Assembly (NCBI GenBank): GCA_963762545.1
Contig: CAVXLC010000007.1
Coordinates: forward strand, 314,813-378,812
Direction of reading: 5' to 3'
Length of the DNA: 64,000 bases
From: JABFSM01 sp963762545
GTDB lineage: Bacteria > Gemmatimonadota > Gemmatimonadetes > Gemmatimonadales > GWC2-71-9
A program made the position numbers and the translations under genes. This document shows, one piece after another, positions 9,084 through 18,358 of the stretch; position 1 is the stretch's first letter; each line of letters opens with the position of its first letter. The notes below the pieces were generated by a model. It ran no database searches. It had not been told where the DNA came from and worked only from the letters and a program-made list of their open reading frames with translations.

Positions 9084-9123
9084 GGTCGGGAGGTCGGGAG
9101 GTCGGGAGGTCGGGAGGTCGGGA
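9084..9123 (+). repeat. Five tandem GGTCGGGA repeats
   Basis: Five perfect copies of the 8-mer GGTCGGGA between the bactofilin and BMP lipoprotein genes. Five GGG runs separated by 5 nt could form a two- or three-tier G-quadruplex. A related GTCGGTAG repeat occurs at about 3188-3219. Confidence 0.8.
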
Positions 9124-9154
9124 GGTGACTGGTGATGGTGTTATCATCCTGGCC

Positions 9155-10120
9155 ATGTTCCGTTTCCTGCCGCTGTTCCTTATCACCCTCGTCGCCTGCG
9201 GCCAAAAGCCCGGGACGGCGAGGGTTTTTCGCGTGGGCCTCATCACGCCGGGCTCGATCGCCGACGCGGCCTGGAATTCCGGGGCGTATGCGGGTCTCAA
9301 CGCCATCCGGGACTCGCTCCACGTCGACGTCAGCCACGTGGAGGCACGCACTCCGGGGGAACAGCAGGAAGCGCTCCGGGCCTATGCCGAGCAGGGATAC
9401 GATCTGGTGTTCGGCCACGGCTTCGAATTCCAGGGCCCGTCGGAACGGATCGGGGCGGAGTATCCGAAGACGATTTTCGTGGTCACCTCCGGCGAGCGGG
9501 TCTCCGCATCGGGCAACGTGGTGCCGATGGTGTTCGGGATCGAGGAAGGGACCTTCCTTGCGGGCATGATCGCCGGAGGAATGACCAAATCGAACAAGAT
9601 CGGCTTCATCGGGGGGATCGAGCTGCCTCCCATCAAGCGGGGCTACGATGGCTGGCTGAGTGGCGCGAAGCGGGTCAATCCGCGCGTCGACAGCAGGGTC
9701 GCCTACCTGAATACCTTCGACGACGCCGCGGCCGGCCGCGAGGCCGCGCTGGCCATGATCCGGGTGGGCGTGGATATGCTGCACCACAACGCCGACCAGG
9801 CCGCGCTGGGACTGTTCCAGGCGGTGAAGGAGAGTCCAGGGGTGTACGCCTTTGGCGCGAACGCCGACCAGGCCGGGCTCGCGCCGGAACGGGTCCTGGG
9901 TTCGGTCGTCATTGATCTCCCCCGTGCGTTTCTGGCCATTGCCAGGCAGATACGGGACGGAAGCTTCGCCCCCAAGGTCGAGTCCTTCGGGCTGGCCGGC
10001 GGGGTGCTTCGGTACGAACCCAATCCCGCGCTGGCGGGCCGGGTTCCTCCGGCGCTGAATGCCTGGGTCAAGGCGGCGGCGGATTCGATCGTGGCGGGGA
10101 CGCTCAAGGTCGGGAACTAG
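9155..10120 (+). CDS. BMP-family lipoprotein, ABC importer substrate-binding protein
   Basis: 321 residues from ATG 9155. Signal peptide with lipobox LVAC at about residue 15, then a Bmp/PnrA-like domain (VGLITPGSIADAAWNSGAYAG near the start; NADQAALG in the middle). It captures purine nucleosides or similar compounds for the ABC genes after the NIF3 gene. The 10-residue upstream extension is omitted because the signal peptide starts cleanly here. Confidence 0.88.
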   Translation: MFRFLPLFLITLVACGQKPGTARVFRVGLITPGSIADAAWNSGAYAGLNAIRDSLHVDVSHVEARTPGEQQEALRAYAEQGYDLVFGHGFEFQGPSERIGAEYPKTIFVVTSGERVSASGNVVPMVFGIEEGTFLAGMIAGGMTKSNKIGFIGGIELPPIKRGYDGWLSGAKRVNPRVDSRVAYLNTFDDAAAGREAALAMIRVGVDMLHHNADQAALGLFQAVKESPGVYAFGANADQAGLAPERVLGSVVIDLPRAFLAIARQIRDGSFAPKVESFGLAGGVLRYEPNPALAGRVPPALNAWVKAAADSIVAGTLKVGN

Positions 10121-10192
10121 GTTGCCGGGACGGCATCGGGGGCGGGGTGAAACGCTCCGCTCGGAAGCGGTAGGCCGGTTATTCTTTAGCGC

Positions 10193-10969
10193 ATGAGCGC
10201 CCCGGTCCGGCTCGCCGACATCACCGCTTACCTCGATGCGTACCTGCGGATCCGCGAGGTTCCCGACGCGGATCAGGCGCTGAACGGACTCCAGGCCGAG
10301 TGCGCCTCGGGATCGGTTGCCCGAATCGTGGCGGCGGTGGACGCCTCGCTCGCCGCGATCGTGGCCGCGAGCGGACGGGAAGGCGGCACGCTGCTCCTGG
10401 TGCACCACGGGCTGTTCTGGGACGGCAACCTCCCCCTCACCGGCCGGCGCTACCGACGGGTGCGAGCCCTCCTGGACGGCGACATCGCCCTCTACTCCGC
10501 CCACATTCCGCTGGACATTCACGCCGAGGTCGGCAACAACCACGAGCTGGCGCGCCGGCTCGGGCTTGACGCATTAGAGCCCTTCGACCTCTATCGGGGA
10601 ACTCCGATCGGAGTGCAGGGTGTGCTCGAGCGTGAGATGTCTCGTGACGCCTTCGTGGCGCGAGTGGAGCAGGTACTGGAGTCGAAGGCCAAGCTGATTC
10701 CGGGCGGTCCGGCGATCGTGCGCCGGGTGGGAGTCATCACCGGAGGAGCCGGAGACCGGATCCGCGCCGCCGCCCAGGCCGGCCTCGATACCTACGTGAC
10801 GGGCGAAGGACCCCACCACACCTACTTTGACGCCATGGAGTACGGCGTCAACGCCATCTTTGCCGGACACTACGCCACCGAAACGATCGGGGTGAAGGCG
10901 CTCGCGCAGCATCTGTCGGGGCGGTTCGGGATTCCCTGGGAATTTCACGATCATCCGACGGGGCTCTGA
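10193..10969 (+). CDS. NIF3-like dinuclear metal centre protein (DUF34)
   Basis: 258 residues with the NIF3 metal motifs: LLVHHGLFWDG near residue 66, NNHELA, and the C-terminal FAGHYATE with GEGPHH. The family is a putative GTP cyclohydrolase I type 2/metal hydrolase of unsettled function. It lies between the substrate-binding protein and ATPase genes of the BMP importer. Confidence 0.88.
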   Translation: MSAPVRLADITAYLDAYLRIREVPDADQALNGLQAECASGSVARIVAAVDASLAAIVAASGREGGTLLLVHHGLFWDGNLPLTGRRYRRVRALLDGDIALYSAHIPLDIHAEVGNNHELARRLGLDALEPFDLYRGTPIGVQGVLEREMSRDAFVARVEQVLESKAKLIPGGPAIVRRVGVITGGAGDRIRAAAQAGLDTYVTGEGPHHTYFDAMEYGVNAIFAGHYATETIGVKALAQHLSGRFGIPWEFHDHPTGL

Positions 10970-10986
10970 CGAGTGAGCGGGACGCG

Positions 10987-12405
10987 GTGAGCGGGGCGCA
11001 GCCGGCTCTCGAGCTACGCGGCATCGTCAAGTCATTCGGCTCCGTGCACGCGCTGCGCGGGGCCGATTTCGCGTTGGCCGCGGGCGAAGTGCACGCCCTG
11101 CTGGGTGAGAACGGCGCCGGCAAATCCACGCTGCTTCACATCGCCTACGGCATGATCGCGCCCGACGCCGGATCGATCCGGATTCGGGGCCGGGAGACGA
11201 TCGTCCGGTCCCCGCGAGCGGCGCGCGCCGCGGGAATCGGCATGGTCCACCAGCACTTCACCTCGATCGGCGCCCTCACGGTGTCGGAGAACATCGCGCT
11301 CGCGACCGGTCGGACCGGCGGCGGGGTGAACCGGGGCGCGGACACCGAGCTTCTGGCCAGGCTGCTCCAAGGTTTGCCGGCGGACGCGCGGGTCGACTCC
11401 CTCTCGGTGGCCGAGCGGCAACGGCTCGAGACCGTAAAGGCGCTCGCCACTGGAGCCGGGGTCCTGCTGCTCGATGAGCCGAGCGCGGTCCTCACGCCGG
11501 GTGAAGTGGACGCCCTCCTGACATTGATTCGGGAATTCGTGAACGCCGGCGGAGCCGCGGCACTGGTCACCCATAAGCTCCGCGAAGTCTTCATCGCCGC
11601 GGACCGGGTGACGGTGCTGCGCCAGGGGGTGGTGACGTTCTCGGGGGTGGTCTCGGGGCAGACCGAAGCGCTGCTCGCCGAGGCGATGATCGGCAAAGCG
11701 CTGGAACCGGCGGTCCGGGACGCGGCTCCTCTTGTGGCGGTTCCTTCCCCGTCGGCGGCGATCGTCACGCACTTTGGCGGCATCCCGCTCCGGGCCGGCG
11801 AGCTGGTCGGCATTGCGGCCGTGGAGGGCAACGGCCAGCACGCACTGTTGCGGAGTGTTGCGCTGGACCCTGGAGCCGGCGGCTCGCTGGCCCTGGTGCC
11901 CGAGGACCGCAGCACGGAAGGGTTGATCCCCGACCTCTCGATCACCGAGAACGTGCTGTTGGGACTCGACTGGGATCCCCGGTGGGCGCGGGGAGGCCGG
12001 CTCGACTGGAAAAAGCTCCGGGCTCGTACGGCGCAGCTGATGGACACCTTCCGGATTCGCGCCGAGGGCCCCGATACCGCGGTGGGGACCTTGTCGGGGG
12101 GCAACCAGCAAAAGGTGGTACTGGCCCGCGCGCTGGAACACCGCCCCGCGATCCTGGTCGCCGAAAATCCCACCAGGGGTCTGGATGTTCGCGCCACGAT
12201 GTTCGTGCAGGAGCAGCTTCGCGAGGCGGCGCGGGCCGGGGTCCTGGTGCTGATCTACAGCACCGATCTCGACGAAGTGCTCGAGCTCGGGCGCCGGGTG
12301 CTGGTCGTGCGTGCCGGGCGAGTGACGGAGGCGCCACCGGGGGCGGACCGGACAGCCGTGGGGGAAATGATGCTGGGTGTGCGGGGACCGGGACGCGCCA
12401 CGTGA
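10987..12405 (+). CDS. BMP-type importer ATPase with two ABC domains
   Basis: 472 residues, GTG start. Domain 1 has Walker A GENGAGKST and Walker B LLLDEPSAVL. Its signature region is VAERQRLE, weaker than usual. Domain 2 has LSGGNQQKV and Walker B VAENPTRGLDV, but its Walker A region reads VEGNGQHALLR, the degenerate form normal for this family. It is slightly shorter than typical (about 510). Cytoplasmic partner of the two permeases. Confidence 0.9.
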   Translation: MSGAQPALELRGIVKSFGSVHALRGADFALAAGEVHALLGENGAGKSTLLHIAYGMIAPDAGSIRIRGRETIVRSPRAARAAGIGMVHQHFTSIGALTVSENIALATGRTGGGVNRGADTELLARLLQGLPADARVDSLSVAERQRLETVKALATGAGVLLLDEPSAVLTPGEVDALLTLIREFVNAGGAAALVTHKLREVFIAADRVTVLRQGVVTFSGVVSGQTEALLAEAMIGKALEPAVRDAAPLVAVPSPSAAIVTHFGGIPLRAGELVGIAAVEGNGQHALLRSVALDPGAGGSLALVPEDRSTEGLIPDLSITENVLLGLDWDPRWARGGRLDWKKLRARTAQLMDTFRIRAEGPDTAVGTLSGGNQQKVVLARALEHRPAILVAENPTRGLDVRATMFVQEQLREAARAGVLVLIYSTDLDEVLELGRRVLVVRAGRVTEAPPGADRTAVGEMMLGVRGPGRAT

Positions 12406-13454
12406 CCGCCACCACCCTCCGGCCTTTCGTCACCGCATTGGCCGCGCTCGCCGCGGGCTTTGGTGTCCTTGCGATCGGCTTGGCCATTTCCGGGTACGAT
12501 CCGGTGCTGGCCCTGGGCGCGCTCGGGCGGGGGGCCTTCGGATCGTGGTACACCTTCGGCTCCGCCACGCTGGTGCGCGCGGTTCCCCTCATCCTGCTGG
12601 GGCTGGGCGTGGCGCTGGCCTTTCGCGCGGGGGCGCTCAACATCGGCGCCGAGGGGCAGTTCTACGCCGGCGCGATCGCGGCGACCTGGGTCGGGATTCA
12701 CGTGACCGCCTGGCCCTCCGGGCTGGCGATCGGCGCGGTTTGGAGCGCCGCGACCCTGGCGGGAGTGCTCTGGATCGCGTTGCCGGTCCTTCTCAGGGTC
12801 CGGTTTGGAGTGATGGAGGTGATTTCCACCCTGCTGTTCAATTTCGTGGCCGATGCGGTGGTGAGCTACGCGGTGACCGGCCCGCTGCAGGAGGCCAAGC
12901 GCGTGTATCCGCAGAGCGATCCGATCGCCGAGTCGGCCCGGTTGCCGCTGTTGCCCGGCTCCCGGCTGCACGGCGGGATCCTGCTGGCGGTGGTCCTGGC
13001 GGTGGTGCTCTGGCTCCTGTTCACCCGGACGCGGTGGGGGTTCCGTCTCAAGGCCGTGGGGTTTTCCCCGCGGGCGGCGGCGGTGAGCGGGCGGATTCCG
13101 GTGAAGCGAGTGCTGGCCGGCGCCCTCCTCTGGTCGGGTGCGCTGGCGGGACTGGGTGGCGGCGTGGAGATCAGCGGGGTGACCTACACCCTGTTCCAGA
13201 ATCTTTCGCCGGGATACGGATTCACCGCTATCGCCGTGGCGCTGCTGGCCCGGCTCCACCCGCTCGGCATCATCGCGACCGGAGTCCTGTTCGGCGCGCT
13301 CGAGGCCGGCGCGCAGGGCATGCAGCGTGAGGCGGGCGTTCCGGCGGTGGCGGTACAGGTGGCGGAGGCCACGATCATCCTGGCCGTGCTCCTGGCGGAG
13401 GTGCTGGGGCGTCGAGCCGCAGAGCGCGCGGTTGCGGCGGAGGACGCGGCGTGA
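12402..13454 (+). CDS. BMP-type importer permease 1
   Basis: 350 residues, GTG start overlapping the ATPase stop by 4 bp. It is a hydrophobic BPD_transp_2 domain of about 9-10 helices with the family segment FRAGALNIGAEGQFYAGA. It forms the channel with the next gene product. Confidence 0.9.
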   Translation: MTATTLRPFVTALAALAAGFGVLAIGLAISGYDPVLALGALGRGAFGSWYTFGSATLVRAVPLILLGLGVALAFRAGALNIGAEGQFYAGAIAATWVGIHVTAWPSGLAIGAVWSAATLAGVLWIALPVLLRVRFGVMEVISTLLFNFVADAVVSYAVTGPLQEAKRVYPQSDPIAESARLPLLPGSRLHGGILLAVVLAVVLWLLFTRTRWGFRLKAVGFSPRAAAVSGRIPVKRVLAGALLWSGALAGLGGGVEISGVTYTLFQNLSPGYGFTAIAVALLARLHPLGIIATGVLFGALEAGAQGMQREAGVPAVAVQVAEATIILAVLLAEVLGRRAAERAVAAEDAA

Positions 13455-14362
13455 CCGGCGAGGCGGCGGTGCTCACCGGCTTCCTGGCGGCGGCAATCCG
13501 GATTTCGACCCCGCTGCTCCTGGCCGCCACCGGAGAAATGCTGAACGAGCGAGCCGGCGTGATCAACCTCGGGGTCGAGGGCGCGATGCTCGCGGGCGCA
13601 CTCGCCTCGGCAGTGGGCGCGGCGGCGGGCGGAGCGTGGGCCGGTGCGCTCCTGGCGGTGCTGGCTGGTGTGGCGGTGGCCGGAGTCTTCGCCGCCGTGG
13701 CCATCGGCGCCCGGGCCGATCAGATCATCAGCGGGACGGCGATCACGCTGGGCTCGGTGGGCCTGACCGGGGCCATATATAGGATGGCCTTCGGCGCGGG
13801 CGGGCCGGGGCTCTCGCTTCCGACGTTCGCCGCAGTGCCGATTCCGGTGATTTCCGCGATTCCGGTGCTGGGTCCGTCGTTGTTCAATCAGCCGGCCCTT
13901 ACCTACGTGGCCTGGCTGCTGGTGCCGCTGGCGTGGTGGTTTTTGTTCCGGAGCTGGTGGGGCCTGGCACTCCGGGCCACCGGCGAGTCATCCGAGGCGG
14001 CGCGGGCCTCGGGTGTTCCGGTGCGGCGGGTGCAAGTGATGGCCACGCTCGCCGGCGGCGCACTGGCCGGACTGGCGGGGGCCACGCTGGTGCTGGCGCA
14101 GGTGGGGACCTTCGCGGAGAAGATGACGGCGGGGCGGGGGTTCATCGCCATTGCCATCGTGGTGCTGGGCCGCTGGCATCCGGTGGGCATCCTGCTCGCG
14201 GCGCTGCTGTTCGGCGCGGCCAACGCGCTTCAGTTTGCGTTCCAGGCCATGGGGTTGTCGGTGCCCTACCAGCTGTTCCTGGTCATGCCGTACGCGCTGG
14301 CGCTGCTTGCCCTGGCCGGTGCGGTGGGAAAGGCCCAGGCACCGGCCGGGCTGGGGAAGTAA
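13451..14362 (+). CDS. BMP-type importer permease 2
   Basis: 303 residues, GTG start overlapping permease 1 by 4 bp. BPD_transp_2 domain with LNERAGVINLGVEGAMLAGA near residue 35. Last gene of the importer operon; it converges on the minus-strand TPR-like gene after a 9-bp gap. Confidence 0.9.
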   Translation: MTGEAAVLTGFLAAAIRISTPLLLAATGEMLNERAGVINLGVEGAMLAGALASAVGAAAGGAWAGALLAVLAGVAVAGVFAAVAIGARADQIISGTAITLGSVGLTGAIYRMAFGAGGPGLSLPTFAAVPIPVISAIPVLGPSLFNQPALTYVAWLLVPLAWWFLFRSWWGLALRATGESSEAARASGVPVRRVQVMATLAGGALAGLAGATLVLAQVGTFAEKMTAGRGFIAIAIVVLGRWHPVGILLAALLFGAANALQFAFQAMGLSVPYQLFLVMPYALALLALAGAVGKAQAPAGLGK

Positions 14363-14371
14363 CCCGCAGAC

Positions 14372-15154
14372 TCAGGGAAAGGGCTGGATTCCCTTGTCGA
14401 GGCCCGGGAGCAGGTTGTCCCTGACCCAGACGAAACCCGGCTCGAGCCGCAGCGCCTCCTGGTACGCGCGGCGGCTTTCGTCGACGTGCCCCAGCTTCTG
14501 TTGCATCACGCCGATCCAGGCATAGGTCTCCGCGCGGCCCCAGTCGGGCATTCCTTTTCCTGGATGATCGTTCTTGAAAAGCGCCTCGGCCGTGATCAAA
14601 TGGGCCAGGGCTGCCTCGGATCCACCGCCCCACATGGGCGGAGTGAAGAAGGTCCCGATCCCGTTCACCAGCGAGACCCGAGGATTGTCCTTGCCGAGCC
14701 GCGTCGCCTGGGCCAGCTCGTCCTGCATGGCGCCCACCACCGCCATCGCGGAGCCGGCGTCGGTGATGGTCTGCGCCAGCAGCGACCAGCGCAGGATGTA
14801 CGACTCGGCCATGGGGGTGAGCTTGTTGGCGGTGGCCAGGGCATCGAGTCCCTGGGTGAGCAGCGCGTCCCTGGCCTCCGGGGACAAGGCAATTTTGGGG
14901 AGTTCGATGGTCCGGTACACCGCGTAGCCAAGGTAGTGGTACAACAGGGCCTCCTTGGGATACAACACAGTGGCGCGATCGGCCCGCTTGCGCGCGGCTT
15001 CGAGGCGCGGCCGGTCTCCGGCCAGCCAGCTCGCCTGGATCTCCCCGCGAATCGTTTCCGCCAGCGTGAGCGGGTCGGGAGAGCCTTGGGCCCGGGCGGG
15101 CCGAGCCGCCGCGAAGATGAGAAGGGCCGTGGTCAACAGCGATGTGGTGCGCAT
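14372..15154 (-). CDS. Secreted TPR-like protein
   Basis: 260 residues with a signal peptide ending near ARAQG (residues 1-23). Helical repeats resemble tetratricopeptides, clearest near the C-terminus (AYQEALRLEPGFVWVRDNLL). It lies 7 bp after the TonB-dependent receptor gene on the same strand, so probably cotranscribed and periplasmic. No catalytic motif. Confidence 0.8.
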   Translation of the reverse strand: MRTTSLLTTALLIFAAARPARAQGSPDPLTLAETIRGEIQASWLAGDRPRLEAARKRADRATVLYPKEALLYHYLGYAVYRTIELPKIALSPEARDALLTQGLDALATANKLTPMAESYILRWSLLAQTITDAGSAMAVVGAMQDELAQATRLGKDNPRVSLVNGIGTFFTPPMWGGGSEAALAHLITAEALFKNDHPGKGMPDWGRAETYAWIGVMQQKLGHVDESRRAYQEALRLEPGFVWVRDNLLPGLDKGIQPFP

Positions 15155-15161
15155 GGGTGGA

Positions 15162-17312
15162 TCACCGGGAGGTGAGGGTCGCGCCGAAATAGAAGGAACG
15201 GTTGAAGAGACTGGGCACCGCGATCCGCTGGCTGTAGTCGCGGGAATAGGTGTACTGGTAGATGTTCTCCCGACCCAGGAGGTTGTTGACGGAGGCGTAG
15301 AGCACCACGAACGCCCGCGGTCCCAACGATACGATCTTGCTGAGGTTGGCGTCCAGCCGGACCAGGGGCGGAACCCGGCTGCCCATCGGGGGGCCGAAGG
15401 TCGGGGTGAAGCCGCCGGTTGAGTTGGGAATCGCGGACGCCACGCGGGTGTAGGGGCGGCCGGTCGCGTAGTGCGCCGCGATGCCGGAATTGACCGACCG
15501 GGTGATCGGGCGCTCGAGCACTAGGGTCACCGCGTGGGTGATGTCCGCCGGTGCCGGGGCCAGGATGCCGCTGTCGGGGTCGGTTCGCCGGGCGTGGATG
15601 TAGCTGTACGCCAACCGCCCGGTGACCTTCCACCCGGCGCTGCCCTTGAGAAAGACGTCGAAGCCCTCGCTGTTCCCGGTTCCTCCGTCCACCACCACGT
15701 TGTCCCGGGTCATTTGCGCCAGGTCGCGGTAGCGCTTGGCGTAGGCCTCGATCCGCGCGATTCGGTCGCCCTCGCCGAGCTGAAAGCCGCCCACGATCTG
15801 GTCGGCGCGCATCGGGTCGAGTCCCGGCTTCCCGAGCTTTGCGTCGTAGAACACCGGCTCGGGCACCTGATGGTAGATGCCGGCGGCGAGTGTGACCGTG
15901 GCGTCCTTGCCCACCAGCCACGCGGCGGCGAAGCGGGGATCCACGGTTTGCCTGCCCGGGAGGCTGGCGCGATCGGTGCGCAATCCGGGCGTCACCTTGA
16001 GGCGCTGGCCGATGCGCCAGTCGGACTCGATGAATGCGGCGAGGCGATCATCGGTGGCGCGCGAGTCGAGCGCCACGCCTTTCACGCCCGAGAAGCTCCC
16101 GGCCTGCCGCTCCCACTCGCCGCCGGCGCGAACGGTCAGCCGTTCGGTGGCATTGTAACCCGCATAGGTGAAGAAGTTGGCGAGGGTGGCACCCTGGTGG
16201 AGATCGAAGAACCGGCCGAAGGCCTCATTCTGTCTGCGCTTGCCGATCGCGAAGCTGGCGGTTTGGGAGAACCGGCCGAAGGTGTCATGCCATGACAGGA
16301 TGGCCACCGAGTTCCGGGTGCGGCTCCGGTAGGTATCGGTGGTATCGGGGAGATCCTGCACGATTCCCAGCCGACTCAGCTGATCGATGGCGAAGATCTT
16401 CAGCTCACCGGTGGAGCGGTACGACCAGGTGGCACTCAGGCTCGCGTCGGTGCCGTTGGGCGCGGGATCATAGGTCCGCGGCGTCCCGTTGAGCCAGAAG
16501 ATCGGACTGGTGCTGAAGCGGGTCAGGGTGGCACGCCCCCCGACGGTGGCCGACGGGGCCCACCCGCCGCTGGCAGACAGCGCGCCGAGTCCGGCGCTCA
16601 GCGTGCTCAGGTTCTTGACCGGCCGGCCCAGGGTGCGGAGGCTCACCACCCCGGACAGCGCGTTGCCGAACCGGGCGCCGAACCCGCCCGATGAAAAGAA
16701 GATGCCATCGAGCAGGAAGGCGTTGGGCGTGTTGGCAAACGTCCCGGTGGGATTGTCGTAGCGAAACCCGGTCAGCAGCAGCGCATCGTTGACGAAGATC
16801 TTGGTTTCCAGATAGTCGCCGCCGCGCACGAAGAGGGCGTTGCCTTCGTCCACGGTCTGCACCCCCGGCAGGGTCTGGACGGTGCGGCCGATGTCGGCGG
16901 TGGTGCCCGGCGTGGTGGCCACCTCGAGCGGGGTGAGCTGCGCACCGCGCTCCTCACCGGCGATGTAGGTGCCCGCGGACACCGAGATCTCTTCCAGCGC
17001 CACCGCCTCCGCGCCCAGCACGATCTCGAGGGGCTCGGGCAGCGGCAGGGTCACCGGGAGGCGTACCGGCGGGTGGCCGATCTTCCGGGCGACCAGCATC
17101 GCGGATCCCCGCATCGCGGTGCGGAACTCGAACCGGCCCAGCGTGTCCGTGGTGGCTCCTTCGAGCGTGGTGAGGACGAACACGTCCACTCCGGCGATCG
17201 GCTTCCCGGCCGAGTCCCGCACCGCGCCGCGCACCAGGTGGGTGGAGTCGGCCTGGGCCGCGAGGGTTGCCGGCAGAGCGAGGAGCAGGGTCGCGAGCAG
17301 GGCGCGTATCAT
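15162..17312 (-). CDS. TonB-dependent outer-membrane receptor with carboxypeptidase-regulatory N-domain
   Basis: 716 residues from ATG at 17312. Signal peptide 1-19, a carboxypeptidase-regulatory-like beta domain (about 28-110), a plug domain with VDEGNALFVRGGDYLETKIF, and a C-terminal beta barrel. Ligand unknown. Divergent from the ABC exporter/two-component genes, with two matching palindromes in the shared promoter region. Confidence 0.9.
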   Translation of the reverse strand: MIRALLATLLLALPATLAAQADSTHLVRGAVRDSAGKPIAGVDVFVLTTLEGATTDTLGRFEFRTAMRGSAMLVARKIGHPPVRLPVTLPLPEPLEIVLGAEAVALEEISVSAGTYIAGEERGAQLTPLEVATTPGTTADIGRTVQTLPGVQTVDEGNALFVRGGDYLETKIFVNDALLLTGFRYDNPTGTFANTPNAFLLDGIFFSSGGFGARFGNALSGVVSLRTLGRPVKNLSTLSAGLGALSASGGWAPSATVGGRATLTRFSTSPIFWLNGTPRTYDPAPNGTDASLSATWSYRSTGELKIFAIDQLSRLGIVQDLPDTTDTYRSRTRNSVAILSWHDTFGRFSQTASFAIGKRRQNEAFGRFFDLHQGATLANFFTYAGYNATERLTVRAGGEWERQAGSFSGVKGVALDSRATDDRLAAFIESDWRIGQRLKVTPGLRTDRASLPGRQTVDPRFAAAWLVGKDATVTLAAGIYHQVPEPVFYDAKLGKPGLDPMRADQIVGGFQLGEGDRIARIEAYAKRYRDLAQMTRDNVVVDGGTGNSEGFDVFLKGSAGWKVTGRLAYSYIHARRTDPDSGILAPAPADITHAVTLVLERPITRSVNSGIAAHYATGRPYTRVASAIPNSTGGFTPTFGPPMGSRVPPLVRLDANLSKIVSLGPRAFVVLYASVNNLLGRENIYQYTYSRDYSQRIAVPSLFNRSFYFGATLTSR

Positions 17313-17346
17313 GGTGACCAGGATACCGATCGGGCCGCGCCGGCAC

Positions 17347-17364
17347 ATCCACCGGTTGGTGGAT
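17347..17364. promoter_or_regulatory. Palindromic operator candidate, copy 1
   Basis: ATCCACC-N4-GGTGGAT in the divergent promoter region. A second copy with the same arms lies 32 bp away (three helical turns). Probably a dimeric regulator site; the LuxR-type response regulator encoded at 20276 is one candidate ligand, a GntR protein elsewhere is another. Confidence 0.6.
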
Positions 17365-17378
17365 ACTCCGGCTGGCGT

Positions 17379-17396
17379 ATCCACCGGATGGTGGAT
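17379..17396. promoter_or_regulatory. Palindromic operator candidate, copy 2
   Basis: ATCCACC-N4-GGTGGAT, identical arms to the copy at 17347-17364, 51 bp before the ABC exporter start. Confidence 0.6.
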
Positions 17397-17446
17397 GCCG
17401 TGACCTGGCGGGCGGGTTACCGTTGGGCATCCCGAAAGGACGGACC

Positions 17447-18358
17447 ATGGAACCCATTGTCAGGGTGCGAGGGCTCCGCAAACAATACGGCAGCCTCATG
17501 GCCGTGGACGACGTTTCATTCGAGGTGCAACGCGGCGAGATTCTTGGCATCGTCGGTCCCAACGGCGCCGGCAAGACCACCACGATCGAATGCCTGCTGG
17601 GTCTCAAGACCCGGGACGCGGGGACGGTGGAGGTCTTCGGCGAGGATCCGGCCGCGCGGTCCAACATGATTCGCGAGCGGATCGGCGTGCAGCTCCAGGC
17701 CGCGGCGCTGCAGGATCGGCTCAGGGTGCACGAGGCGGTGGAGCTGTTCGCTTCGTTCTATTCCCGGGCGGAAGATCCCGAGCGGCTCCTGGCACAGTGG
17801 GGGCTCGGCGAGCGCCGGAAGGCCGCCTTCGGCGATCTCTCCGGCGGACAGAAGCAGCGGCTGTTCATCGCGCTGGCGCTGGTGAACCGCCCCGAGCTGG
17901 TGGTGCTGGACGAGCTCACCACCGGTCTCGATCCGCAGGCGCGGCGCGCCACCTGGGACCTGGTCCGGGCGATACGGGAGCGGGGCGCCACCGTCATCCT
18001 GGTCACCCACTTCATGGACGAGGCCGAGGTGCTCTGCGACCGGGTGGCGGTCATCGACGGCGGGAAGATCGCGGCGCTCGATACGCCGGCGCGCCTGATC
18101 GCGGAGCGGCGGTCCACTACCCGGGTGCGCTTCACCGCGCCTCCCGGGTTCGATGCCGCCGCGGTGCAGGGCGCGCCGGGAGTAGAGCGGGTGGAGCGCG
18201 AGGGCGCCGAGGTGGTGGTGTTCGGCTCGGGCCCGCTGCTGGTGCACGTGGCCGCGCGGCTCGCCACCCTTCCGGCACCGCCGCTCGACTTCCGGGCCGA
18301 GCGCTCCACCCTCGAGGATGTGTTTCTCGCTCTCACCGGCCGGGAGGTGCGCGACTGA
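17447..18358 (+). CDS. ABC exporter ATP-binding protein (DrrA/LiaG-type context)
   Basis: 303 residues from ATG 17447, preceded by GAAAGGA. Walker A GPNGAGKTT, signature LSGGQKQR, Walker B LVVLDELTTG (Leu where Pro is usual), switch THFMDEAE. A C-terminal regulatory extension follows. It overlaps the permease gene by one base. Followed by a sensor kinase and response regulator, a common stress- or antibiotic-sensing arrangement. Confidence 0.9.
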   Translation: MEPIVRVRGLRKQYGSLMAVDDVSFEVQRGEILGIVGPNGAGKTTTIECLLGLKTRDAGTVEVFGEDPAARSNMIRERIGVQLQAAALQDRLRVHEAVELFASFYSRAEDPERLLAQWGLGERRKAAFGDLSGGQKQRLFIALALVNRPELVVLDELTTGLDPQARRATWDLVRAIRERGATVILVTHFMDEAEVLCDRVAVIDGGKIAALDTPARLIAERRSTTRVRFTAPPGFDAAAVQGAPGVERVEREGAEVVVFGSGPLLVHVAARLATLPAPPLDFRAERSTLEDVFLALTGREVRD

